DNA of 6,595 bases from CAZKTS01 sp964555735 (GTDB taxonomy: Bacteria > Actinomycetota > Acidimicrobiia > IMCC26256 > PALSA-555). The position numbers were made by a program, and so were the translations under genes. The stretch's first letter is position 1; every line of letters begins with the position of its first letter. The stretch lies in NCBI GenBank assembly GCA_964555735.1, contig CAZKTS010000106.1:1-6595 (forward strand), given 5' to 3'. The notes below the pieces were generated by a model that ran no database searches, was not told the origin of the DNA, and saw only the letters and a list, made by a program, of their open reading frames with translations. Positions 1 to 5,581 of this stretch are shown piece after piece.

Positions 1-528
1 AAGTACCCGTTCGCCGGCCGGATCTGCGACGTCGGCGGCGGTACCGGCACGCTGCTCGCCACGATCCTGCGCGAGAACCCGGGCACCACGGGTGTGCTGT
101 TCGACCTGCCGTCGGTCGTGGGGCGGGCCGCACCGGTGCTCCACGCGGCGGGCGTGACCGACCGGGTCGAGGTGGTGGGTGGTTCGTTCTTCGAGACCGT
201 CCCCAGCGGGTGCGACCTCTATCTGTTGCAGGCGATCGTGCACGACTGGGACGACGACTCGTGCATCGAGCTCCTCGCACGCTGCCGCGACGCGATGGCG
301 GCCGACGGCCGGGTGCTCGTGCTGGAGTCGATCATGCCCGAGCACGACGGCGACCACTTCATGAAGGCCGTCGACCTCGAGATGCTGGTCGATACGGGCG
401 CCGGACGCGAGCGCACCCGCGCGCAGTTCGACGCGCTGTTCGCTCGTGCGGGCCTCCAGGTGGAGCGCGCGATCCCGATCGCGGTCTCGACCGGCTTCGT
501 GCTGCGGCCCGCTCAGCTCGCGCCGTAG
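1..528 (+). CDS. SAM-dependent O-methyltransferase, family 2-like (5' end missing)
   Basis: Transfers a methyl group from S-adenosylmethionine to a hydroxyl of a small molecule, probably in the cytosol; the acceptor cannot be told. The open frame enters from the left edge, leaving 175 residues. Visible residues 10-16 (DVGGGTG) are the SAM-binding glycine loop. FDLP at 34-37 is the acidic end of the second strand that binds the ribose. HDW at 81-83, in the context LLQAIVHDWDDD, holds the probable catalytic histidine of plant-type/ActO-type O-methyltransferases. DLEMLVDTGAGRERT near 125-139 and the following AQFDALFARAGL are the usual C-terminal segment. Family members are about 330-370 residues, so the N-terminal dimerisation and substrate-binding half lies outside the window. 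Internal ATG codons are not the start, because the SAM loop lies upstream of the first one. The stop at 526-528 lies inside the 3' end of the convergent SDR gene. Family call is firm; substrate unknown. Confidence 0.9.
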   Translation, partial: KYPFAGRICDVGGGTGTLLATILRENPGTTGVLFDLPSVVGRAAPVLHAAGVTDRVEVVGGSFFETVPSGCDLYLLQAIVHDWDDDSCIELLARCRDAMAADGRVLVLESIMPEHDGDHFMKAVDLEMLVDTGAGRERTRAQFDALFARAGLQVERAIPIAVSTGFVLRPAQLAP

Positions 529-1421
529 ACGGGATCGGGCTCGCGGAGCTCGGCGAGGAGGTCGCGCACGACCGGTCCGAGCTCGGCCGGATCCCAACGG
601 TCGCCCTTGTCGCGCTGCGGACCGTGATGCCAGCCGTCCGCCACGCTCACGATCCCGCCTTCGAGCTCGAAGACCCGTCCGCTGACGTCGGCCGACTCCG
701 CACTGCCGAGCCAGACGACGAGCGGGGAGACGTTGGCGGGGTCCATGGCGTCGAAGCCGGACTCGACCTCCGCCATCATCTCGGTGAAGACACCTTCCGT
801 CATGCGGGTGCGTGCGGACGGTGCGATCGCGTTCGCGGTCACGCCGTAGCGCCGGAGCTCGGCGGCCTGCACGAGCGTCAGCGCCGCGATCCCGGCCTTG
901 GCCGCCGAGTACGCCGACTGCCCCACGCTCCCGAGGAGGCCGGCCCCGCTGCTCGTGTTGATGATGCGACCGTCGACCGGCTCGCCGGCCTTCGAGCGGT
1001 CGCGCCAGTACGCGGCAGCATGGCGTGACGTGACGAAGTGCCCCTTGAGGTGCACCCGCACCACCGCGTCCCACTCGTCCTCCGCCGCGTTGGCGAACAT
1101 GCGGTCACGCACGAAACCGGCGTTGTTCACCACGACGTCGAGGCCCCCGAAGGTGTCGAGCGCGGTCTGCACGAGACGGCCCCCGCCGTCCCAGTCGGCG
1201 ATGTCGTCGCCATTGGCCACGGCCTCACCGCCGAGGGACCGGATCTCGTCCACGACCTCGTCGGCCGGGCCGCGTTGGGCGTCGTCGGTGCCGTCCAGCG
1301 CGACGCCGAGATCGTTCACCACGACCCTGGCCCCCTGCCGGGCGAACTCGAGCGCGTGCGCGCGGCCGAGGCCACGCCCCGCTCCGGTCACGATGACGAT
1401 GCGGTCGTCGCAGATGCCCAT
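513..1421 (-). CDS. SDR-family dehydrogenase, MFE-2/HSD17B4-like (3-hydroxyacyl-CoA dehydrogenase type)
   Basis: A 302-residue NAD(P)-dependent short-chain dehydrogenase, probably oxidising a hydroxyl to a ketone on a CoA-bound or steroid-like substrate in the cytosol. The Rossmann glycine motif is VTGAGRGLGR at 11-20. Asp37 in VVVNDLG ends the second strand and favours NAD over NADP. NNAG is at 99-102. Ser158, Tyr171 and Lys175 (YSAAK) form the catalytic triad. The position that is usually the fourth catalytic residue, Asn, is His124 in VRVHLKG, as I recall for the SDR domain of human HSD17B4. The ND-LG and RDRMF motifs also fit that group. About 40 residues beyond the SDR core (after about 262, rich in charge and Trp) form a C-terminal extension. 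The ATG start is preceded by GGGAG with a 9-nt spacer. The 3' end overlaps the methyltransferase by 16 nt tail to tail. Specific substrate is inferred only. Confidence 0.92.
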   Translation of the reverse strand: MGICDDRIVIVTGAGRGLGRAHALEFARQGARVVVNDLGVALDGTDDAQRGPADEVVDEIRSLGGEAVANGDDIADWDGGGRLVQTALDTFGGLDVVVNNAGFVRDRMFANAAEDEWDAVVRVHLKGHFVTSRHAAAYWRDRSKAGEPVDGRIINTSSGAGLLGSVGQSAYSAAKAGIAALTLVQAAELRRYGVTANAIAPSARTRMTEGVFTEMMAEVESGFDAMDPANVSPLVVWLGSAESADVSGRVFELEGGIVSVADGWHHGPQRDKGDRWDPAELGPVVRDLLAELREPDPVYGAS

Positions 1422-1430
1422 GCGCGCGTG

Positions 1431-1435
1431 CTCCC
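1431..1435 (-). promoter_or_regulatory. Ribosome binding site of the SDR gene
   Basis: On the minus strand GGGAG lies 9 nt before the ATG at 1421. It supports this start codon and shows that the SDR transcript has a leader, unlike the divergent LLM gene. Confidence 0.6.
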
Positions 1436-1454
1436 GAGTCGATGCGGCCGGGCC

Positions 1455-1468
1455 GGTACGGTACCCGC
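1455..1468 (+). promoter_or_regulatory. Probable leaderless promoter -10 of the LLM gene; palindromic and possibly bidirectional
   Basis: TACGGT at 1457-1462 fits the actinobacterial TANNNT -10 hexamer and ends 6 nt before the GTG at 1469, the spacing expected for a leaderless mRNA starting on the GTG itself. No Shine-Dalgarno sequence precedes that GTG. The hexamer sits in the palindrome GGTACGGTACC (1455-1465), so the minus strand carries TACCGT at 1463-1458, which could serve the divergent SDR gene with a leader of roughly 30 nt. No convincing -35 box is visible on either strand. The palindrome could equally be a small operator. Inference from motif and spacing only. Confidence 0.4.
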
Positions 1469-2314
1469 GTGCACTACGGCATCACGATGTTCGCGACCGA
1501 CCAGTCGATGACGATCCCCGACCTCGCCCGGGCGGCGGAGGACCGTGGGCTGCACTCGCTGTTCGTGCCCGAGCACACCCACATCCCCACGAGCCGCCGC
1601 ACGCCGGCACCCACGGGCGACGCCGAGCTGCGTGAGGAGTACCGCCGTACGGTCGACCCGTTCGTCGCGCTCGGTGCTGCGGCCGCGGTCACCGACCGCA
1701 TCCGACTGGGGACGGGCATCTGCGTCGTCGCGCAGCGCGAGCCGATCGTCACCGCGAAGGCCGTCGCCACACTCGACGCGCTCTCCGACGGGCGCTTCGA
1801 CTTCGGCATCGGCTTCGGGTGGAACCACGAGGAGATGGAGAACCACGGCGTCGACGTCAAGCGTCGGCGCGAGCTGGTACGCGAGCACATGCTCGTGATG
1901 CGCGCGCTCTGGACCGAGGAGGTCGCGTCGTTCGACGGCGAGTTCGTGCACCTCGAGCCCTCGTGGTCGTGGCCCAAGCCGGTGCAGCCCGGCGGTCCGC
2001 CGGTGCTCATCGGAGGTGCGCCCGGACCGAAGCTGTTCGCGCACATCGCCGAGTACGGCGACGGCTGGATCCCGATCGGCGGTGCAGGGATCCGCGACGC
2101 GCTGCCCGCGCTCCACCAGGCGTGCGAGGCGCAGGGACGCGACCCGCAGTCGCTCCGCATCGTGCCGTTCGGGACGATCCCCGACGCCGGCAAGCTCGAG
2201 TACTACGCGTCGATCGGCGTCGACGAGGTGGTGCTGCGGGTACCGACCGCCCCGGCCGACACCGTCCTGCCGGTCCTCGACGACTTCGCCGAGCTCCTCG
2301 AGACCGCGCCCTGA
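1469..2314 (+). CDS. LLM-class F420-dependent oxidoreductase (Rv2161c/TIGR03619-like)
   Basis: A 281-residue luciferase-like TIM-barrel oxidoreductase expected to use deazaflavin F420 (FMN is the alternative) for hydride transfer in the cytosol; the substrate is unknown. The N-terminus MHYGITMFATDQ followed by LARAAEDRGLHSLFVPEHTHIP (19-40) is typical of the actinobacterial subfamily. Further landmarks are IRLGTGI (78-84), LDALSDGRFDFGIGFGWN (102-119), the KPVQPGGPPVLIGG loop (170-183) and AEYGDGW (194-200). I chose GTG at 1469 rather than ATG at 1442, because family proteins begin right at this beta strand and the extra nine residues (MRPGRYGTR) would be translated from the promoter-like region. 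The gene is divergent from the SDR gene with a 47-bp gap, so the two may be co-regulated. A hairpin array starts at its stop codon. Family is secure; cofactor is inferred from the subfamily. Confidence 0.9.
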   Translation: MHYGITMFATDQSMTIPDLARAAEDRGLHSLFVPEHTHIPTSRRTPAPTGDAELREEYRRTVDPFVALGAAAAVTDRIRLGTGICVVAQREPIVTAKAVATLDALSDGRFDFGIGFGWNHEEMENHGVDVKRRRELVREHMLVMRALWTEEVASFDGEFVHLEPSWSWPKPVQPGGPPVLIGGAPGPKLFAHIAEYGDGWIPIGGAGIRDALPALHQACEAQGRDPQSLRIVPFGTIPDAGKLEYYASIGVDEVVLRVPTAPADTVLPVLDDFAELLETAP

Positions 2315-2420
2315 GCGGCGCGCGGCGCTCCGGTCACGGACGCCGCGAGCGGCGCGCGGCGCTCCGGTCACGGACGCCGCGAGCGACAGGCGGCGCTCCG
2401 GTCACGGACGCCGCGAGCGA
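2313..2420. repeat. Three tandem 34-bp hairpin repeats plus a partial fourth
   Basis: Units occupy 2313-2346, 2347-2380 and 2381-2414, and a fourth starts with GAGCGA at 2415. Units 1 and 2 are identical. Unit 3 differs at three bases (unit positions 6, 8 and 9), all outside the hairpin. Each unit holds an imperfect palindrome (2322-2346, 2356-2380, 2390-2414): left arm GCGGCG-C-TCCG, loop GTCA, right arm CGGACGCCGC, giving ten pairs with one bulged C. The array begins at the last two bases of the LLM stop codon and ends just before the promoter-like TAGGTT of the next gene. No spacers and no open frame explain it. It may act as a terminator or mRNA 3'-end stabiliser, or be a simple slippage expansion. 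Confidence 0.9.
2322..2346 (+). terminator. Possible terminator hairpin after the LLM gene
   Basis: The first hairpin of the tandem array starts 7 nt past the TGA at 2312-2314. It has a 10-bp GC-rich stem with one bulge and a 4-nt loop. There is no downstream T-run, so it is not a canonical intrinsic terminator. U-poor terminators are reported in GC-rich actinobacteria, which keeps the role possible. Confidence 0.35.
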
Positions 2421-2421
2421 C

Positions 2422-2435
2422 TAGGTTGCTGCGCC
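2422..2435 (+). promoter_or_regulatory. Candidate -10 for the small membrane-protein gene
   Basis: TAGGTT at 2422-2427 matches TANNNT and ends 8 nt before GTG 2436, close to leaderless spacing. It abuts the last partial copy of the 34-bp repeat. The bases 17 nt upstream (CGGTCA, 2399-2404, in the last repeat's hairpin) are a poor -35. Motif-level evidence only. Confidence 0.3.
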
Positions 2436-2669
2436 GTGGGATCCAGCGGGATGAAGAAGCGGCGCAAGCCGAACAAGCAGCAGCACCTGCCGAAGGTGGG
2501 CACGTCGCCGTCGCACGACAGCGCAGCTCACGAGCAGCACCTCGAGCGCGAGGCCATCGGCGACGTCATGGGGATCGGCAACGCCCCGGGCTGGGTCCGC
2601 TGGGGCTGCCTCTTCATCGGTGCGATCATCCTCATCGGCGGCGTCGTCACCCTCATCGCGTTGGACTAG
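2436..2669 (+). CDS. Small single-pass membrane protein, unknown function
   Basis: I do not recognise a family. From GTG 2436 the product is 77 residues; from ATG 2451 it would be 72. The N-terminus is strongly basic (KKRRKPNK, 7-14), followed by a polar stretch with Gln, His and Ser (15-38) and an acidic/amphipathic piece (HLEREAIGDVMGIGNAP). The C-terminus is one hydrophobic helix, about 55-76, starting WVRWGCLFIGAIILIGG and ending LIALD. The positive N-terminus predicts a cytoplasmic N-side and a tail-anchored arrangement with only the last residue or so outside. The same frame stays open upstream through the repeats and the LLM gene, but that part is low-complexity Arg/Ser shadow and is not included. 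GTG is favoured by the TAGGTT box 8 nt upstream; no Shine-Dalgarno precedes either start. Convergent with the thiolase, with a structured repeat between them. Confidence 0.72.
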   Translation: MGSSGMKKRRKPNKQQHLPKVGTSPSHDSAAHEQHLEREAIGDVMGIGNAPGWVRWGCLFIGAIILIGGVVTLIALD

Positions 2670-2691
2670 CGAGGACCAGAGGCGAGGATCA

Positions 2692-2714
2692 GCGGCGAAG
2701 GTACCCTTCGCCGC
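2692..2714. terminator. Probable bidirectional terminator hairpin between convergent genes
   Basis: A perfect 10-bp stem with a 3-nt loop sits between the stops of the + strand membrane-protein gene (2669) and the - strand thiolase (2765). Stem symmetry allows action in both directions. There is no T-tract on either side, so factor-independent termination is not assured. Confidence 0.45.
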
Positions 2715-2763
2715 CCGAGCCGTGGCCCGAGCGGCCCGGCGCCGAAGGCGCCAAGAGCGGGAA
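2692..2763 (+). repeat. Two-hairpin dispersed repeat, copy 1
   Basis: Hairpin A at 2692-2714 is a perfect 10-bp stem (GCGGCGAAGG / CCTTCGCCGC) with loop TAC. A linker follows that contains the 20-bp core CCGTGGCCCGAGCGGCCCGG (2720-2739). Hairpin B at 2738-2752 is GGCGCC-GAA-GGCGCC. The tail AAGAGCGGGAA ends next to the thiolase stop codon. An inverted copy lies at 3929-3999. The element starts 22 nt after the stop of the small membrane-protein gene and fills the gap between two convergent genes, so it could terminate transcription from both sides. Confidence 0.88.
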
Positions 2764-2764
2764 G

Positions 2765-3916
2765 CTAGGTCCGCTCGATGATGGTGACGTTGGCCTGGCC
2801 ACCGCCTTCGCACATGGTCTGCATGCCGTAGCGGCCACCGGTGCGCTCGAGCTCGTTGAGGAGGGTGGTCATCAGCCGGGTGCCGGTCGCGCCGAGCGGG
2901 TGACCGAGGGCGATCGCGCCGCCGTTCACGTTGACCTTGGCGAGGTCGGCGCCGGTCTCCTGCTGCCAGGCGAGCACCACCGACGCGAACGCCTCGTTGA
3001 TCTCGACGAGGTCGATGTCGTCGAGCGACATGCCGGTCTTCGCGAGCGCGTAGGCCGTCGCGGGGATCGGCGCACTGAGCATGTACACGGGGCTGTCGCC
3101 ACGGACCGAGAGGTGGTGCACACGCGCGCGGGGTGTGACGCCGTGCTCCTTCACCGCCCGCTCCGACATGACGAGCATGCCGCTAGCACCGTCGGAGATC
3201 TGCGACGCCACCGCAGCCGTGAGCCGGCCGCCCTCCTCGAGCGCGGGGAGCTGCGCCATCTTCTCGAGCGACGTGCCTCGACGGGGACCCTCGTCGGCGG
3301 TGATGCCGGCGAGCGGTGCGATCTCGCGATCGAACCGGCCCTCGTCCTGCGCGCGGATCGCGCGCTCGTGGCTCTCGAGTGCGAAGCGCTCCATGTCCTC
3401 GCGCGAGATGTTCCACTTCTCGGCGATCATCTCGGCTCCCCGGAACTGGGAGATCTCCTGGTCGCCGTAGCGCGCCTTCCAGCCCTCGGACCCCGAGAAC
3501 GGGTCCGCGAAGCCGAACGGCTCGGCCGCGGTGAGTGCGGCCGCGATCGGGATCTGGCTCATGTTCTGCACGCCGCCCGCGAGGATGACGTCGTTGGTGC
3601 CGCTCATCACCGCCTGCGCCGCGAAGTGCAGGGCCTGCTGCGACGACCCGCACTGGCGGTCGATCGTCGTGCCCGGCACCTCCTCCGGATAGCCGGCCGC
3701 GAGCCAGCACGTGCGCGCGATGTCGCCGGCCTGCGGCCCGAGCTGGTCGACGCAGCCGAAGTAGACGTCCTCGACGATCGCCGGATCGATCCCGGTGCGC
3801 TCGACGAGCGAACGGATGACGTGGGCGCCCAGGTCGGCCGGGTGCACCTGGGCCAGGCCCCCGTTGCGCTTCCCGACCGGCGTCCGGACGGCGTCGACGA
3901 TGAATGCCTCAGGCAT
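2765..3916 (-). CDS. Thiolase (acetyl-CoA C-acyltransferase), FadA6-like
   Basis: A complete 383-residue degradative thiolase that cleaves 3-ketoacyl-CoA with CoA, releasing acetyl-CoA (or propionyl-CoA) in the cytosol. The N-terminus MPEAFIVDAVRTPVGKRNGG is typical. Cys89 in DRQCGSSQQAL is the nucleophile that carries the acyl group. NEAF (307-310), His339 in GGAIALGHPLGATGTR and Cys369 in CEGGGQANV complete the active site. Length is normal for a tetrameric thiolase. From memory the sequence is close to mycobacterial FadA6 (Rv3556c), a thiolase of steroid ring C/D degradation, but many paralogues exist, so the substrate is not assigned. The ATG is preceded by GAGGT with a 6-nt spacer. It lies 89 nt after the SnoaL-like gene; that gap is occupied by repeat copy 2, so it may be read through from the operon or from an unseen promoter. 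Confidence 0.95.
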   Translation of the reverse strand: MPEAFIVDAVRTPVGKRNGGLAQVHPADLGAHVIRSLVERTGIDPAIVEDVYFGCVDQLGPQAGDIARTCWLAAGYPEEVPGTTIDRQCGSSQQALHFAAQAVMSGTNDVILAGGVQNMSQIPIAAALTAAEPFGFADPFSGSEGWKARYGDQEISQFRGAEMIAEKWNISREDMERFALESHERAIRAQDEGRFDREIAPLAGITADEGPRRGTSLEKMAQLPALEEGGRLTAAVASQISDGASGMLVMSERAVKEHGVTPRARVHHLSVRGDSPVYMLSAPIPATAYALAKTGMSLDDIDLVEINEAFASVVLAWQQETGADLAKVNVNGGAIALGHPLGATGTRLMTTLLNELERTGGRYGMQTMCEGGGQANVTIIERT

Positions 3917-3928
3917 CAGATGACCTCA

Positions 3929-3999
3929 TTCCCGCTCTCGGTGCTCCGCACCGGGCCGCTCGGGCCACGGTTCGCTGCGGCGCAGGGTACCTGCGCCGC
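3929..3999 (-). repeat. Two-hairpin dispersed repeat, copy 2 (inverted)
   Basis: Read on the minus strand it has the same order as copy 1. Hairpin A is at 3999-3977 (GCGGCGCAGG / CCTGCGCCGC, loop TAC), then comes the identical 20-bp core (3970-3951), hairpin B at 3953-3939 (CGGTGC-GGA-GCACCG) and the tail GAGAGCGGGAA. Relative to copy 1, hairpin A changes one A-T pair to C-G, and hairpin B changes a C-G pair to T-A; both stems are kept. It begins 6 nt after the stop of the SnoaL-like gene and ends just before the thiolase ribosome binding site. In the transcript it forms the SnoaL 3' end and most of the thiolase leader, so it could attenuate, terminate or separate mRNA stability of the two genes. 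Confidence 0.88.
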
Positions 4000-4005
4000 G
4001 GACGC

Positions 4006-4536
4006 TCACCTCCGTTCGTGGTCGGTGATGATCTCGTTCAACGGGTAGGTGGGGTCCTCGTATGCCCGAGTCTGGGCGATCCCCAGCACGGGCACGGACT
4101 CGGCGGGAAGGAGTCCCAGCTGCACGAGCAGGGACGCCTGGTCCCAGTAGATCCGCTCGGCGGCGATGCGGCCGTCCCGGAAGTCGACCACGGCGACGTG
4201 GGGCAGCTCGAACCGCCGGTCCGTGGGTGCCACCCCGGGCAGGACCGAGCGCATCACCCGATCGTGCGTCGCCCGCACGACCAGCTCGTCGACCACGCGG
4301 CCCGGCCCGACGGTACGCGAGACCATCCGCACCTCGGTGTCGGCGGGCCACGACGGCATGAACACATCGGCGTAGAAACGGCGCAGCGCGTCGGTGCCGC
4401 GGGCACCGGTGCCGACGGGCACGTGCAGGAGCGTGGCGTCGGCGCACATCGTGGCGACGGCCGCATCGGGGTCGCGATCGACGAACTCGGCCCGGACGTG
4501 CTCGTCCCAGACCGCCGAGAGATCTCGTTCACTCAT
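4006..4536 (-). CDS. SnoaL-like / NTF2-fold protein
   Basis: A 176-residue protein of the SnoaL/NTF2-like cone fold. Members include ketosteroid isomerases, polyketide cyclases, dehydratases and many uncharacterised proteins, so a reaction cannot be named. WDEHVRAEFVDRDPDAAVATM at 10-30 is the first helix pair. HVPVGTGARGTDALRRFYADVF (38-59) is the usual motif before the sheet. DELVVRATHDRVMRSVLPGVAPT (83-105) and VAVVDFRDGRIAAERIYWDQASLLVQLGLL (114-142) are typical strands of this subfamily. A roughly 30-residue tail follows. The open frame extends upstream into the preceding gene, but ATG 4536 has GGAGG 9 nt before it and begins at the conserved helix. It lies 40 nt after the small acyl-CoA dehydrogenase and is surely in the same operon, which suggests action on a CoA-linked or ring intermediate of that pathway (inference). 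Confidence 0.85.
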   Translation of the reverse strand: MSERDLSAVWDEHVRAEFVDRDPDAAVATMCADATLLHVPVGTGARGTDALRRFYADVFMPSWPADTEVRMVSRTVGPGRVVDELVVRATHDRVMRSVLPGVAPTDRRFELPHVAVVDFRDGRIAAERIYWDQASLLVQLGLLPAESVPVLGIAQTRAYEDPTYPLNEIITDHERR

Positions 4537-4576
4537 CGATGGCCGCCTCCATCGCTCGGCGCCCCGGAGATCCGGC

Positions 4577-5566
4577 TCAGCCCGGGACGAGGGCGCGCCG
4601 GACCCGCGCGCGATGCCACCGCGCGTCGCCCCACGCCGCCGCGAGGACCCACGCGCGCTTGAGGAAGAGATGCAGGTCGTACTCGTAGGAGTACCCCATG
4701 GCGCCGTGGCACTGGAGCGCGGCCCGCCCGGCCAGCAGCGCCGCGCTCGACGCCTTGGCCTTCGCCATCGACACGTGGAGCGCACGCTCCTCGTCGCCGG
4801 TGGCCGTGGACCATGCGGCCCGGTACACGAGCGGCTGCGCGAACTCGAGCGCGATGCGCGCGTCGGCGAGGTGGTGCTTGACCGCCTGGAAGCTCCCGAT
4901 CGGCACCCCGAACTGGGTGCGCTCCTTCGTGTACTCGACCGTCATCGAGAGCATGCGCTCGCTGAGCCCGCACAGCATCGCGGCAGTGCCGAGCGCGCCG
5001 CGGTCGAAGGCCAGGGGTGCAACAGCGCCGTCGAGCGCCGTCGCGTCCGCCGGATCCCACTCGACCGCGGTCAGCCGGCGCGAGCCGTCGACCGACTCGA
5101 TCGGCGTGAGCGTCACCGCGTCGCGCTCGGCGAGGTGGAGCGTGCCCTCGTGGTGCAACAGCAACAGGTCGGCGCTCTGGCCCCACGGCACGACCATCTC
5201 GTCGGCGAACACCGCGGTGACGGTGACCTCGCCGGCGGCGGCCGCCGCGGGGTCCTCGAGCAGCGGCACCCCGACCGCGGCATGCTCGACGACCGGCTCC
5301 GGCAGGCCGGCGCGGCCGCACTCCTCGAGGATCAGCACGAGGTCGAGATCGGTGAGGCCGAGACCGCCGGCTGCCTCCGGCGCGAGCAGACCGAGCACGC
5401 CCATCTCCGCCAGGTGCGACCACACGCCGCCGCCGTCGGAGCTGGCGGTGCGACCGGTCTCGTTCGTCCACGCCTCGCGCACGACCGAGGCCGGACACTC
5501 CTTCTCGAGCAGGTCGCGCACGGCGTCGCGAAAGGCGAGCTGGTCGTCGGTGAAGGAAAAGTCCAT
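4577..5566 (-). CDS. Acyl-CoA dehydrogenase family protein, short subunit lacking the usual catalytic glutamates
   Basis: A 329-residue acyl-CoA dehydrogenase-fold protein, shorter than the usual 380-400. The N-terminus MDFSFTDDQLAFRDAVRDLL and GLLAPEAAGGLGLTDLDLVLILEECGRA (59-86) form the helical domain. The middle beta domain (about 100-175) is short and diverged. The C-terminal domain keeps RTQFGVPIGSFQAVK (216-230), a FAD and dimer contact motif, and LQCHGAMGYSYEYDLHLFLKRAW (284-306). The helix-G site that is Glu in isovaleryl-CoA-type enzymes reads FDRG (187-190), and the C-terminal site that is Glu in medium-chain enzymes reads AAWGDA, so no standard base is present. This matches the partner subunit in alpha2beta2 enzymes known from steroid side-chain degradation (ChsE1-ChsE2, ChsE4-ChsE5). 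It follows the large subunit by 15 nt, with AGGA before the ATG, implying coupled expression. Confidence 0.9.
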   Translation of the reverse strand: MDFSFTDDQLAFRDAVRDLLEKECPASVVREAWTNETGRTASSDGGGVWSHLAEMGVLGLLAPEAAGGLGLTDLDLVLILEECGRAGLPEPVVEHAAVGVPLLEDPAAAAAGEVTVTAVFADEMVVPWGQSADLLLLHHEGTLHLAERDAVTLTPIESVDGSRRLTAVEWDPADATALDGAVAPLAFDRGALGTAAMLCGLSERMLSMTVEYTKERTQFGVPIGSFQAVKHHLADARIALEFAQPLVYRAAWSTATGDEERALHVSMAKAKASSAALLAGRAALQCHGAMGYSYEYDLHLFLKRAWVLAAAWGDARWHRARVRRALVPG

Positions 5567-5581
5567 ACCGCGGTCCTGGGC

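Noticed and set aside
210..1028. 272-codon + strand open frame across the methyltransferase end and SDR
   Set aside because: It spans two real genes on opposite strands and has only Arg/His/Gly-rich shadow sequence.
1442..1468. Upstream ATG start for the LLM gene
   Set aside because: It would add MRPGRYGTR before the conserved first strand, and the region holds a promoter-like hexamer spaced for GTG 1469.
1388..2371. 327-codon minus-strand open frame over the LLM gene
   Set aside because: Low-complexity composition and no family motifs, whereas the + strand has a full LLM-class protein.
2313..2420. CRISPR array
   Set aside because: The 34-bp units are directly contiguous with no unique spacers, and no cas genes are present.
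2016..2435. N-terminal extension of the small membrane protein to position 2016
   Set aside because: The extension lies inside the LLM gene and the tandem repeats and reads as Arg/Ser low-complexity sequence.
2692..3999. Composite transposon or cassette bounded by the inverted repeats
   Set aside because: No transposase or target-site duplication is visible, the thiolase matches its operon in composition, and placement right after stop codons explains the orientation better.
3917..4005. Steroid regulator (KstR/KstR2) operator upstream of the thiolase
   Set aside because: I found no A/T-flanked palindrome of that kind; the gap is taken up by the GC-rich two-hairpin repeat.
2426..4048. 540-codon + strand open frame antisense to the thiolase
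   Set aside because: It mirrors a complete thiolase with all catalytic motifs; the product is Arg/His/Asp-rich with no recognisable domain, typical of GC-rich antisense frames.
4533..5498. 321-codon minus-strand frame over the short acyl-CoA dehydrogenase
   Set aside because: Same strand but a different frame from the recognisable dehydrogenase; very Arg-rich, no motifs.
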